This document shows positions 11,250 to 23,884 of a stretch of 64,000 nucleotides of DNA, one piece after another (position 1 is the first letter of the stretch; each line of letters starts with the position of its first letter). Source of the stretch: Rattus norvegicus (taxonomy: Eukaryota > Chordata > Mammalia > Rodentia > Muridae); the NCBI RefSeq assembly GCF_036323735.1, contig NC_086029.1, forward strand, positions 15,615,857 through 15,679,856, given 5' to 3'. The notes under the pieces are model-generated. The model worked only from the letters and a program-made list of their open reading frames with translations. It was not told the origin of the DNA and searched no databases. A program made the translations under genes and the position numbers.

Positions 11250-11986
11250 ACACCCGCGGATCCCGGCCCGCAGCAGCTCTCTGCTCCCAGACCCGGTGAG
11301 AGAGAGACCCAACCGCCTGGTCAGGTGGGCACTCCTGAGGCTGCAGAGCGGAAGAGACCACCAACACTGCTCACCCCTGCCCACATCCCTGGCCCAAGAG
11401 GAAACTGTATAAGGCCTCTGGGCACCCGTGGGGGAGGGCCCAGGAGCAGCAGGACCCAGCCTGAGACACCGCCAGAACCTGAAGGAAACAGACCGGATAA
11501 ACAGTTCTCTGCAACCAAATCCCGTGGGAGGGAGAGCTAAACCTTCAGAGAGGCAGACAAGCCTGGGAAACCAGAAGAGACTGCTCCCTGCACACACATC
11601 TCAGACGCCAGAGGAAAAAAACAAAGACCATCTGGAACCCTGGTGCACTGAAGCTCCGGGAAGGGGCGGCACAGGTCTTCCTGGTTGCTGCCGCTGCAGA
11701 GAGCCCGTGGGCAGCACCCCACGAGCGAACTTGAGCCTCGGGACCACAGGTAAGACCAACTTTTCTGCTGCAAGAAAGCTGCCTGGTGAACTCAAGACAC
11801 AGGCCCACAGGAACAGCTGAAGACCTGTAAAGAGGAAAAACTACACGCCCGAAAGCAGAACACTCTGTCCCCATAACTGACTGTAAGAGAGGAAAACAGG
11901 TCTACAGCACTCCTGACACACAGGCTTATAGGACAGTCTAGCCACTGTCAGAAATAGCAGAACAAAGTAACACTAGAGATAATCTG
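11250..11986 (+). promoter_or_regulatory. L1 5' UTR with internal promoter
   Basis: A GC- and CpG-richer block than its surroundings begins directly after the TSD (cacccgcggatcccggcc) and ends at the ORF1 start codon. In L1 elements this region acts as an internal Pol II promoter, and the same role is inferred here from position. No tandem monomers like those of mouse L1 were seen. The stop-poor composition leaves long open frames on both strands (for example minus 11196-11597, plus 11428-11820); these are probably compositional. Confidence 0.8.
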
Positions 11987-13061
11987 ATGGTGAGAGGCAA
12001 GCGCAGGAACCCAAGCAACAGAAACCAAGACTACATGCCATCATCGGAGCCCAATTCTCCCACCAAAACAAACATGGAATATCCAAACACACCAGAAAAG
12101 CAAGATCTAGTTTCAAAATCATATTTGATCATGATGCTGGAGGACTTCAAGAAAGACATGAACACACTTAGGGAAACACAGGAAAACATTAATAAACAAA
12201 TAGAAGCCTACAGAGAGGAATCGAAAAAAATCCCTGAAAGAATTCCAGGAAAACACAATCAAACAGTTGAAGGAATTAAAAATGGAAATAGAAGCAATCA
12301 AGAAAGAACACATGGAAACAACCCTGGATACAGAAAACCAAAAGAAGAGACAAGGAGCTGTAGATACAAGCTTCACCAACAGAATACAAGAGATGGAAGA
12401 GAGAATCTCAGGAGCAGAAGATTCCATAGAAATCATTGACTCAACTGTCAAAGATAATGTAAAGCGGAAAAAGCTACTGGTCCAAAACAAACAGGAAATC
12501 CAGGACTCAATGAGAAGATCAAACCTAAGGATAATAGGTATAGAAGAGAGTGAAGACTCCCAGCTCAAAGGACCAGTAAATATCTTCAACAAAATCATAG
12601 AAGAAAACTTCCCTAACCTAAAAAAAGAGATACCCATAGACATACAAGAAGCCTACAGAACTCCAAATAGATTGGACCAGAAAAGAAACACCTCCCGTCA
12701 CATAATTGTCAAAACACCAAACGCACAAAATAAAGAAAGAATATTAAAAGCAGTAAGGGAAAAAGGTCAAGTAACATATAAAGGCAGACCTATCAGAATC
12801 ACACCAGACTTCTCGCCAGAAACTATGAAGGCCAGAAGATCCTGGACTGATGTCATACAGACCCTAAGAGAACACAAATGCCAGCCCAGGTTACTGTATC
12901 CAGCAAAACTCTCAATTAACATTGATGGAGAAACCAAGATATTCCATGACAAAACCAAATTTACACAATATCTTTCTACAAATCGAGCACTACAAAGGAT
13001 AATAAATGGTAAAGCCCAACATAAGGAGGCAAGCTATCCCCTAGAAGAAGCAAGAAACTAA
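11987..13061 (+). pseudogene. L1 ORF1 (RNA-binding chaperone), frameshifted
   Basis: ORF1 protein is a trimeric nucleic-acid chaperone that coats L1 RNA in cytoplasmic particles. The reading starts MVRGKRRNPSNRN and has a Lys/Glu-rich coiled-coil part, then an RRM-type region (NLRIIGIEESE) and a basic C-terminal domain ending at the stop codon at 13059-13061. The expected product is about 357 residues. A run of seven A at 12224-12230 shifts the frame: the first frame continues only to 12439, while the authentic C-terminal part is open from 12267 in another frame. The likely cause is one extra A in the run. The N-terminal part would be made as a short truncated product. The rest is intact, so the lesion is recent. 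Confidence 0.93.
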
Positions 13062-13120
13062 TCGTCTTGGCAACAAAACAAAGAGAATGAAAGCACACAA
13101 ACATAACCTCACATCCAAAT

Positions 13121-16100
13121 ATGAATATAAAGGGAAACAATAATCACTATTCCTTAATATTTCTCAATATCAACGGCCTCAACTCCCCAATAAAAAGACA
13201 TAGATTAACAAACTGGATACGCAATGAGGACCCTGCATTCTGCTGCATACAGGAAACACACCTCAGAGACAAAGACAGACACTACCTCAGAGTGAAAGGC
13301 TGGAAAACAACTTTCCAAGCAAATGGTCAGAAGAAGCAAGCTGGAGTAGCCATTCTAATATCAAATAAAATCAATTTCCAACTAAAAGTCATCAAAAAAG
13401 ATAAGGAAAGACACTTCATATTCATCAAAGGAAAAATCCACCAAGATGAACTCTCAATCCTAAATATCTATGCCCCAAATACAAGGGCACCTACATACGT
13501 AAAAGAAACCTTACTAAAGCTCAAAACACACATTGCACCTCACACAATAATAGTGGGAGATTTCAACACCCCACTCTCATCAATGGACAGATCATGGAAA
13601 CAGAAATTAAACAGTGATGTCGACAGACTAAGAGAAGTCATGAGCCAAATGGACTTAACGGATATCTATAGAACATTCTATCCTAAAGCAAAAGGATATA
13701 CCTTCTTCTCAGCTCCTCATGGTACTTTCTCCAAAATTGACCATATAATTGGTCAAAAAAACGGTCCTCAACAGGTACAGAAAGATAGAAATAATCCCAT
13801 GCGTGCTATCGGAACACCACGGCCTAAAACTGGTCTTCAATAACAATAAGGGAAGAATGCCCACATATACGTGGAAATTGAACAATGCTCTACTCAATGA
13901 TAACCTAGTCAAGGAAGAAATAAAGAAAGAAATTCAAAACTTTTTAGAATTTAATGAAAATGAAGATACAACATACTCAAACTTATGGGACACAATGAAA
14001 GCTGTGCTAAGAGGAAAACTCATAGCGCTGAGTGCCTGCAGAAAGAAACAGGAAAGAGCATATGTCAGCAGCTTGACAGCACACCTAAAAGCTCTAGAAC
14101 AAAAAGAAGCAAATACACCCAGGAGGAGTAGAAGGCAGGAAATAATCAAACTCAGAGCTGAAATCAACCAAGTAGAAACAAAAAGGACCATAGAAAGAAT
14201 CAACAGAACCAAAAGTTGGTTCTTTGAGAAAATCAACAAGATAGATAAACCCTTAGCCAGACTAACGAGAGGACACAGAGAGTGCGTCCAAATTAACAAA
14301 ATCAGAAACGAAAAGGGAGACATAACTACAGATTCAGAGGAAATTCAAAAAATCATCAGATCTTACTTTAAAAACCTATATTCCACAAAATTTGAAAATC
14401 TTCAGGAAATGGACAATTTCCTAGACAGATACCAGGTATCGAAGTTAAATCAGGAACAGGTAAACCAGTTAAACAACCCCATAACTCCTAAGGAAATAGA
14501 AGCAGTCATTAAAGGTCTCCCAACCAAAAAGAGCCCAGGTCCAGACGGGTTTAGTGCAGAATTCTATCAAACCTTCATAGAAGACCTCATACCAATATTA
14601 TCCAAACTATTCCACAAAATTGAAACAGGTGGAGCCCTACCGAATTCCTTCTACGAAGCCACAATTACTCTTATACCTAAACCACACAAAGACACAACAA
14701 AGAAAGAGAACTTCAGACCAATTTCCCTTATGAATATCGACGCAAAAATACGCAATAAAATTCTGGCAAACCGAATTCAAGAGCACATCAAAACAATCAT
14801 CCACCATGATCAAGTAGGCTTCATCCCAGGCATGCAGGGATGGTTTAATATACAGAAAACCATCAACGTGATCCATTATATAAACAAACTGAAAGAACAA
14901 AACCACATGATCATTTCATTAGATGCTGAGAAAGCATTTGACAAAATTCAACACCCCTTCATGATAAAAGTCCTGGAAAGAATAGGAATTCAAGGCCCAT
15001 ACCTAAACATAGTAAAAGCCATATACAGCAAACCAGTTGCTAACATTAAACTAAATGGAGAGAAACTTGAAGCAATCCCACTAAAATAAGGGACTAGACA
15101 AGGCTGCCCACCCTCTCCCTACTTATTCAATATAGTTCTTGAAGTTCTAGCCAGAGCAATCAGACAACAAAAGGAGATCAAAGGGATACAGATCGGAAAA
15201 GAAGAGGTCAAAATATCACTATTTGCAGATGAAATGATAGTATATTTAAGTGATCCCAAAAGTTCCACCAGAGAACTACTAAAGCTGATAAACAACTTCA
15301 GCAAAGTGGCTGGGTATAAAATTAACTCAAATAAATCAGTTGCCTTCCTCTATACAAACGAGAAACAAGCCGAGAAAGAAATTAGGGAAACGACACCCTT
15401 CATAATAGACCCAAATAATATAAAGTACCTCGGTGTGACTTTAACCAAGCAAGTAAAAGATCTGTACAATAAGAACTTCAAGACACTGAGGAAAGAAATT
15501 GAAGAAGACCTCAGAAGATGGAAAGATCTCCCATGCTCATGGATTGGCAGGATTAATATAGTAAAAATGGCCATTTTACCAAAAGCAATCTACAGATTCA
15601 ATGCAATCCCCATCAAAATACCAATCCAATTCTTCAAAGAGTTAGATAGAACAATTTGCAAATTCATCTGGAATAACAAAAAACCCAGGATAGCTAAAGC
15701 TATCCTCAACAATAAAAGGACTTCAGGGGGAATCACTATCCCTGAACTCAAGCAGTATTACAGAGCAATAGTGATAAAAACTGCATGGTATTGGTACAGA
15801 GACAGACAGATAGACCAATGGAATAGAATTGAAGACCCAGAAATGAACCCACACACCTATGGTCACTTGATTTTTGACAAAGGAGCCGAAACCATCCAAT
15901 GGAAAAAAGATAGCATTTTCAGCAAATGGTGCTGGTTCAACTGGAAGGCAACATGTAGAAGAATGCAGATCGATCCATGCTTATCACCCTGTACAAAGCT
16001 TAAGTCCAAGTGGATCAAGGACCTCCACATCAAACCAGACACACTCAAACTAATAGAAGAAAAACTAGGGAAGCATCTGGAACACATGGGCACTGGAAAA

Positions 16101-16949
16101 AATTTCCTGAACAAAACACCAATGGCTTATGCTCTAAGATCAAGAATCGACAAATGGGATCTCATAAAACTGCAAAGCTTCTGTAAGGCAAAGGACACTG
16201 TGGTTAGGACAAAACGGCAACCAACAGATTGGGAAAAGATCTTTACCAATCCTACAACAGATAGAGGCCTTATATCCAAAATATACAAAGAACTCAAGAA
16301 GTTAGACCGCAGGGAAACAAATAACCCTATTAAAAAATGGGGTTCAGAGCTAAACAAAGAATTCACAGCTGAGGAATGCCGAATGGCTGAGAAACACCTA
16401 AAGAAATGTTCAACATCTTTAGTCATAAGGGAAATGCAAATCAAAACAACCCTGAGATTTCACCTCACACCAGTGCGATTGGCTAAGATCAAAAACTCAG
16501 GTGACAGCAGATGCTGGAGAGGATGTGGAGAAAGAGGAACACTCCTCCATTGTTGGTGGGATTGCAGACTGGTAAAACCATTCTGGAAATCAGTCTGGAG
16601 GTTCCTCAGAAAATTGGACATTGAACTGCCTGAGGATCCAGCTATACCTCTCTTGGGCATATACCCAAAAGATGCCTCAACATATAAAAGAGACACGTGC
16701 TCCACTATGTTCATCGCAGCCTTATTTATAATAGCCAGAAAATGGAAAGAACCCAGATGCCCTTCAACAGAGGAATGGATACAGAAAATGTGGTACATCT
16801 ACACAATGGACTATTACTCAGCTATCAAAAACAACGAGTTTATGAAATTCGTAGGCAAATGGTTGGAACTGGAAAATATCATCCTGAGTGAGCTAACCCA
16901 ATCACAGAAAGACATACATGGTATGCACTCATTGATAAGTGGCTATTAG
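13121..16949 (+). pseudogene. L1 ORF2 (endonuclease-reverse transcriptase), broken
   Basis: ORF2 protein nicks target DNA and reverse-transcribes L1 RNA there. Order: AP-like endonuclease (CIQETHL, YAPN, VGDFNTP and KIDHIIG keep the expected catalytic residues), then reverse transcriptase (about 14500-15600), then a C-terminal Cys-His motif at 16512-16565 (CWRGCG, then HCWWDC). Expected length is about 1275 residues. Three lesions are visible: a run of seven A at 13755-13761 shifts the frame just after the endonuclease; a TAA at 15087-15089 sits where an LxSGTRQGCP-type motif is expected; and the catalytic FADD motif reads FADE (15222-15233). After the stop the frame is open to the natural end (ISGY, stop at 16947-16949). 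Any one of these should block retrotransposition in cis. Confidence 0.95.
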
Positions 16950-17669
16950 CCCAAATGCTTGAATTACCCTAGATCCCTAGAACAAACGAAACTCAAGACG
17001 GATGATCAAAATGTGAATGCTTCACTCCTTCTTTAAATGAGGAAAAAGAATACCCTTGGCAGGGAAGGGAGAGGCAAAGATTAAAACAGAGACTGAAGGA
17101 ACACCCATTCAGAGCCTGCCCCACATGTGGCCCATACATATACAGCCACCCAATTAGACAAGATGGATGAAGCAAAGAAGTGCAGACCGACAGGAGCCGG
17201 ATGTAGATCGCTCCTGAGAGACACAGCCAGAATACAGCAAATACAGAGGCGAATGCCAGCAGCAAACCACTGAACTGAGAATAGGTCCCCTATTGAAGGA
17301 ATCAGAGAAAGAACTGGAAGAGCTTGAAGGGGCTCGAGACCCCAAAACTACAACAATGCCAAGCAACCAGAGCTTCCAGGGACTAAGCCACTACCTAAAG
17401 ACTATACATGGACTGACCCTGGACTCTGACCCCATAGGTAGCAATGAATATCCTAGTAAGAGCACCAGTGGAAGGGGAAGCCCTGGGTCCTGCTAAGACT
17501 GAACCCCCAGTGAACTAGTCTATGGGGGGAGAGCGGCAATGGGGGGAGGGTTGGGAGGGGAACACCCATAAGGAAGGGGAGGGGGAGGGGTATGTTTGCC
17601 CGGAAACCGGGAAAGGGAATAACACTCGAAATGTATATAAGAAATACTCAAGTTAATAAAAAAAAAAAA
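16950..17669 (+). other. L1 3' UTR with polypurine tract and first A-run
   Basis: This non-coding L1 tail contains a G-rich, purine-only-type tract at about 17523-17590 with several runs of three or more G, able in principle to form G-quadruplexes. It ends in agttaata followed by an A-run. The same 3' UTR is the only part present in several other insertions in this window. Confidence 0.9.
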
Positions 17670-17695
17670 TAAAAGCAAACATTTGACTGGGAAAA
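17670..17695 (+). other. Probable 3' transduced flank of the source L1
   Basis: Twenty-two non-L1 bases (taaaagcaaacatttgactg, then gg) lie between the L1 A-run and a second A-run, all inside the TSD. An AATAAA at about 17668-17673 precedes the second A-run by some 20 bases, the expected distance for a polyadenylation signal. This is the pattern left when a source L1 is read through to a downstream poly(A) site. Confidence 0.7.
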
Positions 17696-17710
17696 AAAAC
17701 CAATTGGACA

Positions 17711-19460
17711 GTTGCTTAAGATTAATTTTGATTTATGTATATGTAGTTGTTTACCATAAGTGGAAGCACCCCCAAAGGACAGAAAAGGGGTATCAAGATC
17801 CCCGGAGCAGGAGTTACCAGCAGTTGTAATTTGCCCAAAGTGGAAGCATTGGGGGCAGAACTGGGTCCAGTAAAATAATGATAAGTTCTCTAGAGTGCTT
17901 GAGCCATCTTCCCAGCCCTCCAATTCAAGAGTTGTTGTTATTTTTCTATACTACCTAAGAGTAATCTGCTGATTCAGTAGGAGACTCTCAATTAGTTCTT
18001 CGTCCATAATGTCTTGAGGAAGTAATGTTACTTTCACACTGTGATGTAAGGAAAAAATAGCAAACTGGTCCAATAGACAAGGAAACTTAACAGCCCTTTT
18101 AAGGTCAGAAAAAAGAAACCATCAGAAATTAAATGAGTGTTGAGAGACTTCTGATGAACAACATAAACAAGGAAACTTCCCCCTGGCTGCCTCAATTTCC
18201 TTGAGGGAAGAGCAGCCTATACCCCTATACCTTGCGTATGTCACCACCTGTGAAAACCACCTAAAGGGCAAGTGAGGACAGAGTGCTTCCTTTCTTACAG
18301 CTATAAGCTTTTAGCACATTGCCCTTCACGAAGCAAGTCTGGTAATGGTGAATTAGTTTCTTTCTTCTTGCCTTCTTCTGCCTTAATGCATATTTTAATA
18401 TTAACCCATTGTGTATAAAAAAATAAACCCATTGCATAAGATCTTCTGGAACCTATTGCAAAGATAGCAGCTGCATAGGCCATAAAGCTTTGCTTTTGAA
18501 AGAAATTCTCTCAGCCATTAAGGAAAATAGACCAGCAGTGTTACTACCTGCCCAGTTGAGACAGGGTACAGACCTCTGTTGAATGAAATGACACTCATTC
18601 TAAAATGGAAAAGAGATAATGTTCAGGGTGGCATAGGTTCCCCCAGAAGCTGCTCGCATTTTAAAGATCATTCCTTTGCTCCCTTGGATTTAGTAACAAA
18701 AACCTTGTTCTACATTAAACCATGGTAAAATATGAAATACCCCTGCTTACACATTCCACCCAGGAAATGGTATGCGGAGTGCATAGAAAGGGTAAGGACC
18801 TTGGTTCATCTCCTAGACCATTAATACAGAAAGATGCCAAGCAAACAAACAAAAATGTGAACATTCATTTATTTCTGTCTTTATCTAAAGTTCTTCCTTT
18901 AGTTAACTTTCAAATTTAGAATGTGCTAGGATTTGAGAACAAATACAGATTATCAGGTGACTCATTACTGGCACAGTAGTCTATAAACAATTCCTCTCAG
19001 ACTTTCACGTCATCCTAAGCATTGGTGGGATGGCAAGGCTACCATTCCCTATGGATCTTTGAATTAATATGGTTACCAAAAGTAGTTTCTCTTTGTTTTC
19101 TCCACTCTGCAGTCTGTGTGGGAGTTTGAGGCTGTAAGCTTTGATATGGGAACTAACAGCATTACATGCTACAGAGAGCCAGCCGCCTGAGAAAGTTTCC
19201 TAAGGCAGAGCCAAAGCAAAGGGAATAGAATCCTCCAGTCACCTCTCAATCAGCACATGACAGCGGAACTCCCACATCTTCTCCACAGGGCAAATTCCAT
19301 TACAGAAACTGACTCTGTGGCCAATATGCGAGTGATGGCTTTGGGTCTGCCTTAAGTATGAAATTTAAATAGTAAACAGTACAGATGCTTTTTTCTTTCC
19401 ACGGATTAAGCAAAATGAATAACTTTTAGTAACATGGTTTACTCTGCTTTACCTCATTGA
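17711..19460. other. Mostly unique non-coding DNA
   Basis: Only a short B2-like remnant on the minus strand (about 17885-17925, gagccatcttcccagccctc) is recognisable. No exon, RNA gene or promoter pattern could be supported. Confidence 0.45.
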
Positions 19461-19492
<32 letters not shown>

Positions 19493-19513
19493 GCAACAAC
19501 AACAACAACAAAA
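19461..19513. repeat. (AAC)n microsatellite
   Basis: About 16 AAC units with one AGC interruption. It creates a poly-Cys open frame on the minus strand that is not a gene. Confidence 0.95.
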
Positions 19514-22429
19514 ACCTTCTAAGTAACAAGATCTGCATGATCTTTGAAAGCAATAGTGCAGCAGTACTGTTTGGTGCTTTAATATGCAAGCCAAGAGAAG
19601 AATGGCCCCAAATTTCCAAGGGATTCTCATTCCTAAAAACATTTCCAAACTATTCCCTAAGGCCTGACCCATAAGAAGTGAGTGCCTTTTTGTCTCCATT
19701 TAAAATGTTACACATTCTGAAATTATCTCACCACTTCCAAAGGCATAAGAAGAAAATGGCATAGAGTAGACCACATTCAAGCAAAACTTTCTATAGTTAT
19801 GAAAATATTCAAAGCAGGCACTGTTCACGTATACTCTGCAAGAGGTGAGGCAGCTATATTAGTAAATACTGAAGTTTAAAGTACATACAGTCAATGTACA
19901 TCAAATAATTACCCAAACTTAACTTCATTGTTTTCTCTAGTTTTGAATAAAACATCAGTGTTTAAGGTTAAAATACAAAGTGAGATAATCATTATAGTTA
20001 TTTATTTGACATTTTTATGTCTAATTGGCACTTTTGTATTTTGGAATCATTTAGATCTATCATCTTCCCCATAGAGTTCTCAAATACTTTCCCAAAACAT
20101 AGACTAAAATTTAGCACTACATGATATTAAAAGATCATATATTCCTTATCTAAGGAAGTAATAGAATCTTAAAGTTGGAAGATCCTTTTAGCAATGATCT
20201 AATGCAAACCCTCTAATTTTTATAAGGAAAAATAATGAGGTTTGGGGGGAAATTAATCATTTAAACTGGCTATCCACACTTTCCATCTTGAAATATTTTT
20301 ATTCTGTAAGCTTCCTAATGAAATAAAGATTAATACACATTATAATCACCTTTGTAAAAAATTGAGTGCCTGAGAAGGCCTGAGTCCGGAGTGTGCAAAG
20401 GAAAGAAATGATTTAAAACAGTTGACTTGCTCAAGTTCCCAGAAGGAAGTAGACGATACACTCCAGCCGAGATAATTGGGAGAGAGTTTAATGAATGAAC
20501 TACTTGCCAAAATATAGGCAAAATATGAAAATATTACAAAAACCAAGTTATCAGAATCCTTGTTGTACCTGTTGAAATAGTTGCTACTTATTTCTCTCAT
20601 AAAAACCAATCTCCCTGATGAAGTAGCAAGGTCGGGCGAAGTATGGAGAACTCATTAAACAGATGACACATGGTTCTTACTGCTACGGCTCTGATGGGCT
20701 TTGTTTCAGAAGGCAAGCATAAGACAAGACATGGTGGAACCACTGGAATAATATTTTGCTGACACTAACATAGCCTAAATATACACTTACATACACACTA
20801 AGCAAATAATCTATCACTGAACTAAACTCAGCCTTCCAAATGGAATTTTTACATTTCAGGAGAGAACTTGAGCTGAATTTGCAGTGTATAGTGGGTAAAG
20901 AAAATGGGTCAGTGGACGAAAAATTGCTAAATAAAAGCATCAAAGCCAAGATGAATTTTAGGTAAATCAACAAGATCCACGCTGAGGGTAGGCCTCTGTC
21001 CAGAAGCCCCCCACATTCTTTCTATATATTCATCAAGGTATCATCCCCCAAACCACCCTGACACATTCAGATGTGCCATGCTCCATAAATTTATCTCCAC
21101 AAATCTCTGGCCCACTGTTTTTATTCTGTTATTCCATCTCTTTCTTCTGGTTACTTAGTATTTGATTTCTTCCACAGGAATTCACAGACATGGCAGGCCA
21201 AATACGTGAAATTTGTCTCCCAAAAAAGGGTAGAATCTGCCTGACTTCTGGGATCTGAATGTGTTTTTTTTGCCCCCACTCTATGTCTTTAATTCTCTCA
21301 TTTTCACCATCCAAATCATTTTCAAGTTCACATCACAGTCTTCTTAGAATTTTGTCACATGAATTTGTGTGAGAGTTTAGAACATACACGTGCCAAGGTG
21401 GACTTGTGGAGATTTAAATAAACAAGCAAAAGAGAAAACTGGGGGTGGGCAGCAAGATGTCTCAGTGCATAAGGGAAGTTGGCACCAAGTGTGTTTAAAT
21501 TTGTTGAGATTATATCCGTTCCACAAAACTTCTATATCTATATCCAGTAAAGCTAAAGGTGACAACTTCAACCTCAAGTTAAAAATCCTTCAGGAGACAA
21601 TCCATATAAAGTTATAAACCTGTGCTATATGTAATAAAATGTTTATTTTACTATCATTATTATTATCATTATCATTATTACTATTATTACTTTCTCAGTA
21701 ATCATAAGCCGATAATTTTTTACAAAAAAAAAATGGTGAAGAAAGCAAGCTATGAGGGGCCAAGGCTATGAGAAGGAAAATGAAAAAGAAAGAATAATGG
21801 TGGCACCTGAGGGTCCTTTGTGTCATTAAGCTAAAGTGTTCTCTAGTGACACACTGACAGGAGTGATGAATATTTATCCCCATAAGTCAAATTGGGTAGT
21901 CCAGAATAAAGTTACAAATTTTAATAGTGACTTTAACTTTTCAGAACTTGTACTTAATGAATCATATTTTGGGAACTCAATTTAATACTTTCTTCTTAAA
22001 CCCAAAGAATTAGGTTAGAGTTCAGTAAAAATCTGAAAATCTTTGAGAAATAGTTTGGAATTATGACCTATACAAATGAAATCAAAGTTGAAACGCAGAC
22101 TGAGGTATGTGGGGGAAAAAACAGTTTTAAGCTTGAAATAAGATCAGCAGAATCACACAAAATAACCCAAATAAAGGTACATTATGCTACAGACATTAGT
22201 CCATATGATAAGAAATAGCTCAATGTTTAATTGGTTAAATTTTTGAAAGTACACAAAATTAACCTAACGAATGCCACTCACCAACCTCATGGACTTAATT
22301 TAACATAGTACATTTTCTTTGGAAAGTTTCAGAATGGCCTAACCTAGTAACGATTGGTTGAACCTTTTCTGTCCCCTGCATGCTATTCCCCTTGAACCCA
22401 CCATATAACAGTCATGCTAAAGTTGAGGT
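19514..22429. other. AT-rich non-coding DNA
   Basis: Nearly 3 kb without recognisable genes. A weak B2/B3-like head lies near 21440-21490 (cagcaagatgtctcagtgc) and a TTA/TCA-type microsatellite at 21651-21691. Open frames up to 96 codons look random. Confidence 0.45.
21651..21691. repeat. (ATT)/(ATC)n microsatellite
   Basis: Mixed ATT, ATC and ACT trinucleotides. Confidence 0.85.
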
Positions 22430-22915
22430 GTATCCCTCTTGCTGACACTTTTATACTTCTATACATTTCATTACATGGCATATACATTCATATTCATAGC
22501 ATAGTATATCAGTTTTCTAGGGAGTTTGATTTCCCTTCTCCACTGTGATTGCTTTTTATAAAGTTATCCATTTCTAATAATAGACACTTAGGTTGTTACT
22601 GGCTCCTTACTGTAAGCAATGTTGCAAACCATTATCTTTATATATTTTGTTGTGCACGTATGCTAGAGTTTTTCTAAAGTAAATACTGCACTTACCGATG
22701 CTGGATCCTTGTCAACTCAACTAAGCATTACCAAACTGTCTTCAAACCTTCCATCAATTTATACAATCACTAATGTCTTACAAGGGTTCCCTTTGTTCCA
22801 CATCTTACTGGTACACAGTGCTGTCAGAATTTTTGACTGTTTATTGTTCTGGTGAATGTGAAATCAAATAGCACAGTTTAGATTTTATTTGAAAGCTAAC
22901 ATTAAAACAAATTCT
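22430..22915 (-). mobile_element. Ancient mammalian L1 (L1M-like) fragment
   Basis: The minus strand resembles the ORF2 C-terminal/3' end of ancient mammalian L1 families. Diagnostic plus-strand stretches are tttataaagttatccatttc near 22555 and ttgtgcacgtatgctagag near 22650, followed by a diverged accaaactgtcttcaaacc. Heavily substituted, predating the rodent radiation by inference. Confidence 0.6.
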
Positions 22916-23884
22916 CAGATGAATGTCTTCTAAGCAATCAATTGTAGAGTTGTGGGTTTGAGGTAGCCTGCTACATTTCTATTTAACCCATAGTTTACCT
23001 GTCTGGAATGTTACAATATACAATATTCTGAATTGTCCAAAGGTTTAACAAATGAAGCATAGCATACTGCCCTTCTCTTCCAAACAGAGGGAACAGTTGT
23101 CTTATCCCATCTTTTCTATGCCCTAAAGTTCCCAAACATAACACAGCTCACTTAAATGGTTCAGATTTCCTATTTGAGAATGTCGAAGATAAGGCGACTG
23201 TGTTTACATCATTTCTGGCTCTCCAGAGCTCTCCCTATTCTAACTCACCCTGTGTTCCCATCCCACTCCCTTAATCATCGTCTCTTCTTCTATAATTATT
23301 ATTGTCACATATACATATACTCCACAATCTGCTGGATTTGCTTAGTGTTACATGTGAAGTATATGTGTTCGGGTCTGACCATTTGAGATTGCATAGCCAA
23401 TCAGTGGACTTGTCAGTGCAGAAAACTAATTTTTTTATCCTTCAATAGCAATTGGCCTGTAACTCTTCATCTGGGAATGAGGCATTGTGAGGTTTCTTAT
23501 ATCCACATGACATATTGAATGGTGTGCTTAGTAGGCAAGTCCTATTTATGCAACTGTACTGTTTCTTGGGTTAGGATTCCCGATCATGACTGGAAGAAAT
23601 TACCCCACAGCAGGCTACCACTAGTGCAGACTTCTGTTGTGTCTGGTTACCTTAGATGTTCTCATTTCTTTCTTTTCCTTTCTCTGCTTACCTATTTCAC
23701 CTGTGTTGAGGGTTCTCTTTCCTCTTAAGAAGAACCCATTTAGATACATTTAGTTGTTTAAAGCCAATGGCTTAGACACTTCACCAAAGAGGACTAAGAC
23801 TCAGTCTTTCTATCTTTGTAAGAATGGAGAAGTTCATGATAATTCATTCAAAGATTTACCAGCACTAATGAACCTCTTTGTCCT

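Larger units (their letters stand above)
11250..17695 (+). mobile_element. Full-length young L1 (LINE-1) with perfect TSD
   Basis: This is a complete autonomous-type LINE-1: 5' UTR (11250-11986), ORF1 (11987-13061), a short inter-ORF gap, ORF2 (13121-16949), 3' UTR with polypurine tract, and an A-tail. The TSD AAAACCAATTGGACA is present at 11235-11249 and 17696-17710 with no mismatch, which argues for a recent insertion. After the first A-run (about 17657-17669) there are 22 non-L1 bases and a second A-run, so the insertion probably copied a read-through transcript. Both ORFs carry inactivating changes, described under each. Its 3' part is nearly identical to the copy at 49410-51424. Confidence 0.97.

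Noticed and set aside
11428..11820. 130-codon plus-strand frame upstream of L1 ORF1
   Set aside because: It lies in the L1 5' UTR; stop-poor GC-rich composition explains it, and no L1 family protein is known from this position and strand.
14637..16798. Minus-strand frames of 83-112 codons within the full-length L1
   Set aside because: They are antisense shadows of ORF2 and recur in the copy at 49410-51424 only because the sequences are nearly identical.
11325..17540. Assembly artefact as an explanation for the whole L1
   Set aside because: The exact TSD and the unique transduction tag argue for a genuine insertion, although the two A7 frameshifts could still be base-level errors.
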